A DNA stretch of 64,000 bases from Pyrocephalus nanus (taxonomy: Eukaryota > Chordata > Aves > Passeriformes > Tyrannidae). The notes under the pieces are model-generated. The model ran no database searches. It was not told where the DNA came from and saw only the letters and a program-made list of their open reading frames with translations. Below are positions 12,901 through 20,894 of the stretch, piece by piece; within the stretch, counting starts at the first letter, position 1, and each line of letters opens with the position of its first letter. The position numbers were made by a program, and so were the translations under genes. The stretch is taken from positions 1,798,001 to 1,862,000 of the forward strand of contig CM076265.1 in the NCBI GenBank assembly GCA_038380795.1. Reading direction: 5' to 3'.

Positions 12901-15900
12901 TGAGATTTATTTCTAAATCTCACGCTCATTAAATCTATTTCAAGTGGCAACATCTTCTCATTAATGAAGTTATGTTGCTTTCAGGCCAAATCTAGTATCT
13001 ACTCTGTATCTACTACATCTATCACTCAGATAAGGAGGAGGTGACTGTAAGAAAGAAGAGGTAACTGAACAAAACTGAGGCAAAATAAAGGAAAATATAA
13101 TATTCTGAAAGAAACAATTCTTCTCTTAATGCTGCATTATTATACTTTGACAATAGATCGACAAACGCAGATGTACTCACGGAAGACTTGATATCCTTGG
13201 CTCGGTTGGCATACCTAAGAGTGTTATAGGTATCATCATAGAACAGAGAAGATGGGCTAACAGCAGCTATCATGATTGTCCGGCAGTTTCCTCCAAGAGA
13301 ATCTTTCAGCAGGCGGGTGAGCTTGCTGTTCCGATAAGGAATGTGCTTCTTGCGCTGAAAAAGAGTCGCACACTTCTATGGATTAGGTTTTTGTTATCTC
13401 CAAGGATGGAGATTCCACAACCTTTCCAGGCAACCCAACTCTGCTGTGTGAAGCTTTTTTTTCCCCAAGCACAAGCTTTTTGTCTCATTTGTCTCATGGT
13501 GCCAAGTTAGGTCACTAGGAACCAAATCCCTCACCAAATAAAGCAACATGAACAATTTTTCTCATGCCCGTGGTCCAGATTTTAAACTCCTCCTTTCACT
13601 CCAACAAGATGGTGATGAGAATTTGCAGCACCAGGAAGGGAAATAAAAGCTTTGACCCTTTACTCCTGGCATATGTGAAGGGGGAATTTGCCAGTTGCCC
13701 AGGAGGACAAAAAGAGTGTCATGGTAGACAATGGGCTTGACTTAGGCAAAAGTTCAGGCTTTGTCATTATCCCACACAACTGTACCCCCTCCTTCCCTTG
13801 AGCTGGTGAGCCAGATCAGGAGACTGCTTTGAGCAGGGTGTGTGTGTGTACATATGTAAGATCACAAAAGAACAACTTGGAATAGGTGCTGTCTTATCCT
13901 ATAAAAGCTTCTCCCCCTGAGATTAAAGATTATTTGTAAGGCTATTCATTTACTCATACAAGCTTCCCTACATATGCTTGATTTTGAAAAAGGTGGGTAA
14001 GAAAAGCAAGTACACTCATCTTTGACACTACCCTTAGGTAGCTGCACACTATTTTTGAGAACTCCTTCTCATTGGGATTGTCTTTCAGCTATCAGAGATG
14101 ATGGTGGAAACCCTTAAGACAATCTTAAAGGAGCAGCATCAACAATGTAATTCCCATTATTCAATCAGCTTAGCATTTAAAAAAAAAAAAATTCACAACA
14201 CTAGGGGGGTGAATCCTGCACGGGAAAGCAGCACATACAAACCTTTGGATCTGCCAGTGCATTAATGACATTTCCAAGGGCAAGCAGGGAACGGTTAATG
14301 TTTGTCCCTTCGACGAAACGAGCCCCCCTGGCATTGGTGGCACTGGCACGTTCGGATCCTGCCAGGTCAATGAGGGACATCTTGGCCACACGAACATTCT
14401 GATTAATGCTGGCTGTTTTATCTTGCTGCCGAAGGTAAATCTACAATTCAAAAAAAAAAAAAAATTAAGAAGTAGTGACTAATCAGTCTAAGCAGTTGTT
14501 CTATCTACTGTTAATAGGAAATCTCCAGATCTTTTGGAATGTGGTGCCCCCCAAGACCACTTGTTCCCCCTCATCCCATTTTTCCTGAAATTTTTACGGT
14601 ACAGGAGATGTACCAGGAACTAAACACTTTTGCTTCCTTCTGCTGGTGAAGGTATTCCTTCCTCAGGTTTATAAGAAAGTAGGCAGAGCGTGATTAAATA
14701 ATAATATATATATATATAAATAAAGTTATCCTTAGATGGCTTTTACTTTTCCAGAATTCCCCATAAATTTTCCCTTCTTTTGTGCTGAGTGCCTTGCCAT
14801 TTGTTAATAAGGCTACTGGTTACTCACCCTTTCATGAACACACTTCTAGACAGTCAATTAGGAGAGAGCTGCCATGAATGAGGCAATAAAGACAATATCT
14901 TGCTAGTTCTGTAGCTTTAAGCTTTGTGCATGAGAAATGAAATCTTCACAGCACTTCATAACAGGGAAAAATACGACAAGTATTCTGAGTGAATCAAATA
15001 CTTATGACTGGCCGTGAAATGTATCTATTCTAAATAGATATATTGCTATATGAAACAGTACAACTAAGTTCAGTTATACTATTTCTAGTACAATAGACAA
15101 AAAAAAAATAAAAAATCCAACCTTAGGCTGGGAACACTCAATCAGAACAAGCCAGTAACTATCATTAGTGAAGTAGGGAAAGGTGGAGTGACAGCCAAAC
15201 TATGTTGTACGACTCAAGCTTTTGTAAAAACTCAAAAGATACAGGAAATGCCCCAAAGCAGAAACTTTTCTATTTCTTTGTCAGTCAGCAGAACACTTTC
15301 AATGGAACAGTGTGGCAATTTGGATTTTACTTTCAGATGCAGTAATTGCCTGACCTAGATAGGTATTTCAAACCTAAGACAGATGGTACGGGAAGGCAAA
15401 ACTTGCATCTCTAAAATCAGCTCTGAATGTCCCAGGCCAAGACTTTTATCAGTTTCTGAGTCACTTTCAGACAACATCCTGCTCCAACAAAGTTAACAAG
15501 AAAAGCCAAAGCCAGCATAAAAGATAAAACATATCTCCACAAACAAACAGCTCTTAAAATAATAGAAAAAAAAAAAAAGTTCAATCGAGACAACACTGGG
15601 GATTTCTCAACACTTACATCTCTGTAACCAAAGACACAAATCTGTGATGCAGAACGTCACAGATGTGTGGAAATACATGAGAAACTTAAGTGATTTATTT
15701 ACTTGCATGCCACTTTCAGAAATGTACTGAGAAGAAGGCAAAGCCTGCCAGATAACACAACCCAGAGCTTTTTTTTCCCTGAGTCAAGGTGAGGGAGATA
15801 AGACCCCTCCAGCCCAGCAAGTAAACAAACAGAAATCAGCAGTTCACCCTGGTCTCTCTGCAGGGCTGTACCTTGAGCCTTTTTGAAGGCAGAACACATA

Positions 15901-18900
15901 CACAACAAGGAACAACTTCAGAGGAAGTCTTGGTATGATCATGTGCAGTGTACAACCACGGGCAACACCTCAGGGGAAATTAAAGACAGGCAGGGCAGTT
16001 TCAAACAGAAGTTTAAGGTGTATAAAAAAATACAGAAGCTTCCTGAGCTGCAATGACTTTTGCTCTGTTACTTTTGGCTGCTGCTTTTAAGCATTGCCAA
16101 AGTCTGCAGACGCAGTTGAGAACTGCCCAACAGTTAAGTGCTGTAATGCAAGGACCAGAATCAAATTTAATATTTTTCAACCCAGAGTGGCATCATATAC
16201 AGTTAATGGGACTAGTACTTAAATGTTATTTCTTTTTAAATATCACAGATTGTATTTAAGAGGGGTCAGAGGGCAGCACACAGCAATAATCTTTGGAGAA
16301 GTCTTAAGTTCTAGCAGCTTTATACAACTCATTCAAAAATTCTTTTATGGAAACTAAGAATCATCAATTAATTTTCTAAAGCTTGGTACGTACCAGAACA
16401 TTAAGAAATCACTGTAGCATAAAAATTAACATTAACCAAGATAAGTACAGTAAGAAAGTACTACTTGAGATTATCAGTTTATAGTCAGACATGTAAACTG
16501 CATTCTGTAAGTTATTTTTCCTACAGAAATGCTGAGCAATATAATGAAACCATAAAGAACAAAAAAAAAAATCACCAATAACTTTCAGTTTATAAGATTC
16601 CAATATGGAAGTACATTCCAAGCTCAACATTACCATTTTTCAAAAAAGATATTTCTTCTAAGGCATATAAGTTAAGGAGTCATAAATATATAATATATAT
16701 ATATATATATAATAAGTTCAAATTATTGAAACTAGAGACCTTTTCATTGAATTCATTATTTGAAATATGAACACTGTGACCCTTTACATCAAGGAGTCAA
16801 CAAGAAAACTGGAAAACTTCAAGCCCCTCTCACCCAAACGAAGGCTCAGCGCAGTTTGAAAACAAAAGTTTCCACCGTATCCAACTTTAAACAAAAACTG
16901 CAACTCACAATAATGACCACTGTAAATCTACTGGGTCATCTTACCTGAAAGACAGCATGGGACCGGGAAGAGGAGGCATTCACGTCTGTAGGATGCTGAG
17001 TTCTATTTTTGTTTCCATAATCCAACATCTGAAGGATTTCCTCTGCTGATTTAGGCTTTAATAACAAGACAGAACAAGGTAAATACACTTTTTTTCCTTT
17101 TCTATCAACTACAGGAGATTCTACAATACATTAACATTCACCTTCATTTAAAAAAAAAAAAAAAAAAGGAACTTAATGTTTTAGCTACCTAGAAATATGA
17201 GAAATTTCCTGTTTTGAAATTGAGGCACTTCAAACAAAATATTCTCCACTAAAAAGCAGCAATGTATGAAAAGCAAGCACTTAACTGCAGAAATTTAGAC
17301 CAGAGAATATCTTTACTAAAGAATTTTAACAAATCTGAAAAAGTCCTTTATTTAAGCTTTATTTAAGAATGTCTGACTATCGGATTCCAAAACTGACTTT
17401 GCCTTCATTGCCATCTTGGAGTGTTCTACACCAGTGGGAATTCTCAGGGTTGCTTCTGTTTTTATAATAAGCATGTTTGAAAAGTTCCACGTTAAACTGC
17501 TTTTCCAGGACAGTATAGCAATTCTTTGGCAGTGATGCCAAGATGTTTTAGCTGAAAAACAAATCTGCCAAAAACCTGGTGGGTGACAATAAGGACTGAA
17601 TGCTTTGTTTATTTGCATTCAATAATATGAGCAGTTTATTCCACAATACCCATTTGACTGATTATTTAAGTTGGCAAGTTACTGGTCAGAAAAAAGGAAA
17701 TTACCAAGTTCCATACAACTCTCACAGGACTATGGGAACTTTCTCAAATTTCTGAAGCACATTGTGAGTTTCTGTATGTGCTTACATACCTGATGCAATG
17801 TCAGACCTTGAACTATCACCCCTTGCTGGGCATCTTCACGAACAGCCAGAGGACCAGAGCTGACCAGCAGATCACGGATCTGTTCATTGTAAATCTTTGA
17901 AAGAGAATTTAAAGTGTTTCATTAAAATCATCCTCCTATACTTGACTGAATTAAACTTAAATAAACAGAAATCACTAGTCTTTTTTAGTATTTCTTTAAG
18001 ACCAAGCAACAAATTCATGCTGTAGATTTTTTTCCAAACAGCTTTCCTACATTGAGCTTAAAATAGTCATATTTTTTTCTCGTAAATAACTTTTATTCCT
18101 TATTAAAAATCTATTCTTCCATTAAGAATTTGAGGGAGCTAGAAAATAACAGTTTTACTGCTACCACTCTATAGCAGTGCCAAGACACTGATTTGTAAAA
18201 ACAGAACATCATTCTGTTGTACAATTTCACAGCACTTATAGGATGTTACTGTGAAGTCTTGAGATACAACCCTGGTATTTTCCTGTACACAACAACAGAT
18301 GTTCAGAGGGACGAACAAATTATGAGAATGTTCAGTGAATATATCAGAAGTGATTGTTCTTGTTGGGCAGTCTTCTATAAAATAGTGACAGGTGCCTTTG
18401 AACAGAAAATTTGCCAGAGCCCAGTTCAGTTCCACTCCTGTAAGCCCCAGAAAGGACCAGGGAGAGGAAAAACCATCTTGTCTTTATGTGTTAGATATGA
18501 ATTATTAAAAGCAGCCTATCAAATGCAGGAACTCACCTCCAAATAAGAGACAGCAACATCACATATTTTGTCTTCTTTTATTTGATCCATGCGGTTGTAG
18601 AGCGTCATCATGGTCAGGTACATCACTCCAGGATCTTCGGGAGAACCCAGCATCGTGTGAGTCTTTCCAGCTCCCGTTGCACCATATGCAAGCACTGAAT
18701 TGACACAAGAAAACCCAAGCAAGAACATGCAGTTTATACCAGTAAGCTGATCAGAAACACATAAGTCAAATGAACATTCACAGACCTGTCATTTTGAACA
18801 GCTGTTTCCATAAACTGATCAAGTTTCTTACTTAGACTTTACCTTTTACGGCTGTAATCAGAGAGCTATTTCAAAGTAACATTTTTTAATTTTCAGTTCA

Positions 18901-19672
18901 AAATTTACATGAAAAATATTATTTACTTCTTCTCACAACCCTACACCATCAACTCATTGCTAAAAGACATTTAGTTTCCTCATCACGTTCCATCTGCCAG
19001 TTAAAAAAGCCCAAGCTCTTTAAGAGTTCATAAAGCAGGGTACCACACTTTTAGTGGCACAACTGCTTCTGCATGAATAACTGCAGAGGAGTTATTATGT
19101 CATTAGCACACGTATTTAAGATAAAATTCTGAAGTTTTATATAACCCTAACTCAAAATTACTTTCAAAATAGTAGAGCTATCCAAAATTCCATATGCTAA
19201 AAAGTCAGCCTCTCATACAGATTGATTAAAACACAATGCTTTCATTTCTATCTCAGTTTTTTTTTAATGTCCTTGCAGCAGTTGCATGCAATGGTAGAAA
19301 CTCTGAAGTTCTTTTTAATTAAAGAAAATAAATAGCAAAGTTACCTGTGCAGTTATATCCGTTTAAAAAGCCCTCAATCAGAGTTTTGGTAGTATGCTCA
19401 AAAACTTCCAACTGGGACGACATTTCATCAAAAATAGCATCGAACATAAACTTAAGGTCTTTCCTTTGCCTTTTGTTGATATCCCTGTGGGCCAGCCGCT
19501 TCCCGTTAAAGAAACTAACTTCTTCCTCCTTCGGATCGAAGACCAACACATGCTGGTCAATAACGTGGACAACCCTGCTGAAGTTCTCCTGCTTCTCCTT
19601 TTGGGTCTCAGGGCGGACACGGACCACCACTTTCACGTGATTGCAAACATCTTCTTCCTTCGCGGGACTCAT
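6733..19672 (-). CDS. KIF18A: Kinesin family member 18A, coding part in window (12 exons, C-terminus missing)
   Basis: Kinesin-8 motor that walks to plus ends of kinetochore microtubules, damps their dynamics and so aligns chromosomes at metaphase. Spliced in frame, the exons give about 649 residues. The motor domain (about 10-355) has P-loop GATGAGKT (114-121), switch [10 protein letters not shown] (223-231) and switch II DLAGSE (259-264). Coiled-coil segments rich in Glu, Lys and Gln follow (about 360-570). KSVAW (611-615) fits the PP1-docking consensus and aligns with human KVVVW. The ATG at 19,672 is chosen because [22 protein letters not shown] lines up with the human N-terminus and no earlier in-frame ATG exists in that exon. 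Human KIF18A is about 898 residues, so roughly 240 tail residues (second microtubule site, nuclear localisation) are absent here and probably lie beyond position 1. Promoter elements suggest G2/M control. The assignment to KIF18A rather than KIF18B rests on near-continuous similarity to human KIF18A and on synteny with METTL15. Confidence 0.96.
7129..7250 (-). CDS. KIF18A: KIF18A exon 12: coiled coil
   Basis: Acceptor CCCAAAG|GAACTT; donor GAAAA|GTAAGT. The 122 nt encode 40 residues, [20 protein letters not shown] to YYKQTE, then two bases of Lys570. They match human [21 protein letters not shown]. Confidence 0.94.
7251..8367. other. KIF18A introns 10 and 11
   Basis: Two AT-rich introns, 7,251-7,647 and 7,813-8,367, flank exon 11. 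Apart from A/T homopolymers (such as the tract beside the exon 11 acceptor, and an A run near 8,017) nothing is recognised. Confidence 0.7.
7648..7812 (-). CDS. KIF18A: KIF18A exon 11: coiled coil
   Basis: Acceptor TTTTCAG|GCCACT after a long T tract; donor CCAAAG|GTAAAA. The 165 nt encode 55 residues with [18 protein letters not shown] and GCIPK, matching human FDENTNWLHRVEKEMGLL and GHIPK. Confidence 0.95.
8368..8530 (-). CDS. KIF18A: KIF18A exon 10: coiled coil
   Basis: Acceptor GTTCTAG|ATACAA; donor AAAAG|GTGTGT, which is a weak 5' splice site. The 163 nt encode the run [19 protein letters not shown] and then CSEEKVEK, closely matching human NREEIRQEYLKLE and CSEDKVEK. Confidence 0.94.
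8531..11821. other. KIF18A intron 9 (3.3 kb)
   Basis: The largest recognised KIF18A intron. It contains a short CR1 3' end at about 9,772-9,830. Around 10,250-10,700 is a less AT-rich stretch whose origin is not recognised. No coding exon with KIF18A similarity is seen. Confidence 0.7.
9772..9830 (+). mobile_element. CR1 LINE 3'-end fragment
   Basis: The motif GGTTGGACTC, then GGTCTTTTCCAA, ending in a degraded tail, matches the 3' end of avian CR1 elements. The orientation is antisense to KIF18A. It is short and diverged, and no flanking duplication was seen. Confidence 0.6.
11822..11931 (-). CDS. KIF18A: KIF18A exon 9: coiled-coil start
   Basis: Acceptor GGTTTAG|ATCCTA; donor GAAAG|GTAAAT. 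The 110 nt encode [15 protein letters not shown] and end NNQEVEIER, matching human NPQEKEIER. An internal GTAAGC after EKQ could serve as an earlier donor, but similarity continues past it, so the longer exon is preferred. Confidence 0.88.
12219..12293 (-). CDS. KIF18A: KIF18A exon 8: neck
   Basis: Acceptor CTTTACAG|TTGAAG; donor AAAGAG|GTATGT. The 75 nt encode LKSNVV through [14 protein letters not shown], matching human [16 protein letters not shown]. Confidence 0.94.
12294..13180. other. KIF18A intron 7
   Basis: AT-rich intron with no recognised repeat or RNA gene. Short open frames occur on both strands at 12,337-12,564 but look like chance. Confidence 0.7.
13181..13354 (-). CDS. KIF18A: KIF18A exon 7: end of motor domain
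   Basis: Acceptor TTTTTCAG|CGCAAG; donor TCTTCC|GTGAGT. The 174 nt encode 58 residues with [29 protein letters not shown] and the motor-to-neck region [14 protein letters not shown]1 fragment abuts the acceptor on the intron side. Confidence 0.97.
13375..13440 (-). mobile_element. CR1 LINE fragment next to KIF18A exon 7
   Basis: On the plus strand, TCTCCAAGGATGGAGATTCC followed by ACAACCTTTCCAGGCAACCC closely matches the conserved CR1 3' region, so the element is in sense with KIF18A. It ends about 20 nt from the exon 7 acceptor. The putative branch point CCTAATC (13,381-13,387) lies inside the CR1-like sequence. Confidence 0.7.
13441..14242. other. Rest of KIF18A intron 6
   Basis: Apart from the CR1 piece beside exon 7, it holds a short GT run near 13,840-13,850. 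Nothing else is recognised. Confidence 0.6.
14243..14440 (-). CDS. KIF18A: KIF18A exon 6: switch II
   Basis: Acceptor AATTGTAG|ATTTAC; donor CCAAAG|GTTTGT. The 198 nt encode 66 residues including [10 protein letters not shown] (switch II), [19 protein letters not shown] and NALADPK. This is the most conserved part of the motor. Confidence 0.97.
14441..16944. other. KIF18A intron 5 (2.5 kb)
   Basis: AT-rich, with TA dinucleotide runs at about 14,703-14,718 and 16,688-16,711 and several short A runs. No gene or transposon is recognised. Confidence 0.7.
16688..16711. repeat. (TA)n microsatellite
   Basis: An almost pure TA dinucleotide run inside KIF18A intron 5, likely to vary in length. Confidence 0.85.
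16945..17055 (-). CDS. KIF18A: KIF18A exon 5: switch I
   Basis: Acceptor TTAAAG|CCTAAA; donor TTTCAG|GTAAGA. The 111 nt encode 37 residues starting PKSAEEIL and ending [12 protein letters not shown]. The N-x-x-S-S-R-S-H signature of kinesin switch I is intact. Confidence 0.96.
17790..17894 (-). CDS. KIF18A: KIF18A exon 4
   Basis: Acceptor TTTCAAAG|ATTTAC; donor CATCAG|GTATGT. This phase-0 exon of 105 nt encodes 35 residues, from [10 protein letters not shown] to GLTLHQ, matching human YNEQIRDLL and GLTLHQ. Confidence 0.95.
18537..18694 (-). CDS. KIF18A: KIF18A exon 3: P-loop
   Basis: Acceptor AATTCAG|TGCTTGC; donor GGAG|GTGAGT. The 158 nt complete Val110 and encode [14 protein letters not shown], the ATP-binding P-loop, then residues to YLE (162). 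The GATGAGKT form of the P-loop is the one found in KIF18A. Confidence 0.96.
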
Positions 19673-19733
19673 GCCTTCTGGCCCCCCAGCTTCGCTTCCC
19701 GAGGCTCTTTCAGGTTGCACAGCTGAACCTCCT
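19345..19733 (-). CDS. KIF18A: KIF18A exon 2: start codon and N-terminal motor
   Basis: Acceptor TTGCAG|AGGAGG at 19,734; donor ACAG|GTAACT with GT at 19,344-19,343. Coding starts at the ATG at 19,672 (G at -3) and encodes residues 1-109 plus one base. The exon begins strand beta-1 of the motor (KVVVRVRPE) and ends at GYNCT, just before the P-loop. The 61 nt upstream of the ATG are open in the same frame and contain a GTG but no ATG. Confidence 0.95.
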
Positions 19734-20559
19734 CTGCAATTGACAACACAGAGTGGAATTTCGGATAAAACCTTTCGGGCAGTTCACACATTTAGTAAGG
19801 ACTAACACGCTGCTGGATCCACCCAGTTAGCTACAATAGACTGCTTACAGCGGCAGCGCAACTTGGGAAGCGCTGGAACCGGCCTGAAAAGATGATTTAA
19901 TCCAGCACAGCTTCAAGAAACCCAGCTAGCACTACCTTCGTAAACTCCTAAATTCATTTTAACAATTTAAAACGTCCTTTATGTCAGAGCAAGCTTGCAG
20001 ACGAACTTCCACGTTCCTGCAGGGTGGTTTTCTTGCCCCTTCAGCAAGAAGGCAGAGGAGCCGCCTGCGCTGCTTTCGTCGGGTTATTGATTTACCCAGG
20101 CTGCACGTGGGTTTTAAAGGGAGTTACAGCAGGATTTACGTTAACGTCGCTTGCACGGGATACAGCGGCCGATAACAACCAGGAATTTCTTTAAAAATGG
20201 CCCATCCTCGCTGGTTCGTTCCCCCTAAGAGCGGACAGCGACCCGCACGCTGAAAGCTCTCGGGGACGCCTTTTGCGGCTCCGGGGCGAGCTCAGCTGAG
20301 CCAGAACCGAGACACGGCCGCGGAGCGAGGGGCAGGGGAGCGGAGGGGGCTCCCCTCGGTACCGCACACACCGCTGCTCGGGGCAGGGCTGCGGGACCGG
20401 CCCCGCGGAGAGACAGCGCGCCGGGACTCGCCTGCGGACAGTGCCCGGCCCAGCACTCTCACCCCCCGTGCCCGTGCCTAGGACTCATCCCCGGCACCGC
20501 TGACCATCCCCATCCCGTGCCCATTCCCATCCCCGGCACCGCTGCCCATCCCCGGGACT
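19734..20559. other. KIF18A intron 1, distal part
   Basis: GC-rich near the promoter and falling to mixed composition toward exon 2. The acceptor TTGCAG at its end is clear. No other feature is recognised. Confidence 0.65.
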
Positions 20560-20785
20560 CGACTCACCGCCGGTACCGCTGCCCATTCCCAGCTCCGTGC
20601 CCATCCCCGGCACTCACCGCCGGCCCCGCTGCCCTGCCCCGGTCCGTACCCTCCATGCCCGGCACTCACCCCCGGCCCCGCTGCCCTGCCCCGGTCCGTA
20701 CACCCCCCCATGCCCGGCACTCACCCCCGGCCCCGCTGCCCTGCCCCGGTCCGTACCCCCCCCCATGCCCGGCACTCACCGCCGG
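20560..20785 (-). repeat. Minisatellite with a splice donor in every unit
   Basis: About five degenerate tandem copies with a 50-55 bp period. On the KIF18A strand, GGTGAGT donor motifs have their GT at 20,779, 20,724, 20,669, 20,617 and 20,567 (minus-strand first base). The units ending at 20,724 and 20,669 contain four G runs (GGGG, GGG, GGGG, GGGGG) leading directly into the donor. The units also contain ATG triplets. A weaker GTGAGA donor-like site follows at 20,462. Divergence grows with distance from exon 1. Confidence 0.85.
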
Positions 20786-20815
20786 GGCCGCTCCAACCGC
20801 CGCGCCCGCCCGATT
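20780..20815 (-). other. KIF18A: KIF18A exon 1, non-coding (start approximate)
   Basis: The first strong donor on the KIF18A strand inside the CpG island reads GGCG|GTGAGT, with the intron GT at 20,779-20,778. The transcription start is not visible. It is placed just downstream of the CHR element at 20,814-20,819, which would make this exon only about 20-35 nt long. Further GGTGAGT donors follow every 50-55 bp, so longer forms of exon 1 are possible. Confidence 0.5.
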
Positions 20816-20819
20816 CAAA
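20814..20819 (-). promoter_or_regulatory. CHR (cell-cycle gene homology region) element
   Basis: TTTGAA on the KIF18A strand, preceded by a GC-rich CDE-like stretch (GGCGGCCGCGG). CHR elements recruit the DREAM/MuvB complexes, repressing genes in G0/G1 and activating them in G2/M. It lies about 35 bp downstream of an inverted CCAAT box, the usual spacing in G2/M promoters, which suits a mitotic kinesin. Confidence 0.6.
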
Positions 20820-20848
20820 CCGCGGCCGCCCGCCCTCCGCGCCTCCTC

Positions 20849-20853
20849 ATTGG
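20849..20853 (-). promoter_or_regulatory. CCAAT box (NF-Y site)
   Basis: ATTGG on the plus strand reads CCAAT toward KIF18A. NF-Y sites about 30-35 bp upstream of a CHR are typical of G2/M promoters. It may serve both directions. Confidence 0.6.
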
Positions 20854-20866
20854 CCGCCCGCGCCCC

Positions 20867-20874
20867 TGACGTCA
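20867..20874 (+). promoter_or_regulatory. Palindromic CRE
   Basis: A perfect TGACGTCA, the CREB/ATF-binding octamer, lying 20 bp before the METTL15 exon 1 donor and 13 bp from the CCAAT box. As a palindrome it may act on both genes. Confidence 0.7.
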
Positions 20875-20894
20875 GCACGGCGACGGCGCTCGCG
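20875..20894 (+). other. METTL15: METTL15 exon 1, non-coding (start approximate)
   Basis: The donor CTCGCG|GTAAGTGCG at 20,895 is a near-perfect 5' splice site on the plus strand, and METTL15 exon 2 has its own acceptor at 22,191. The transcription start is not visible. If it lies downstream of the CRE the exon is only about 20 nt long; if upstream, it overlaps the KIF18A promoter elements. Confidence 0.5.

Larger units (their letters stand above)
17056..19344. other. KIF18A introns 2 to 4 (excluding exons 3 and 4)
   Basis: The introns at 17,056-17,789, 17,895-18,536 and 18,695-19,344 are AT-rich. A run of about 18 A sits near 17,150-17,167, just upstream of exon 5 in gene sense. No repeat family, RNA gene or extra exon is recognised. 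Confidence 0.7.

Noticed and set aside
20560..20785. CRISPR-like array of spaced repeats
   Set aside because: The units are contiguous minisatellite copies without unique spacers, in a vertebrate promoter.
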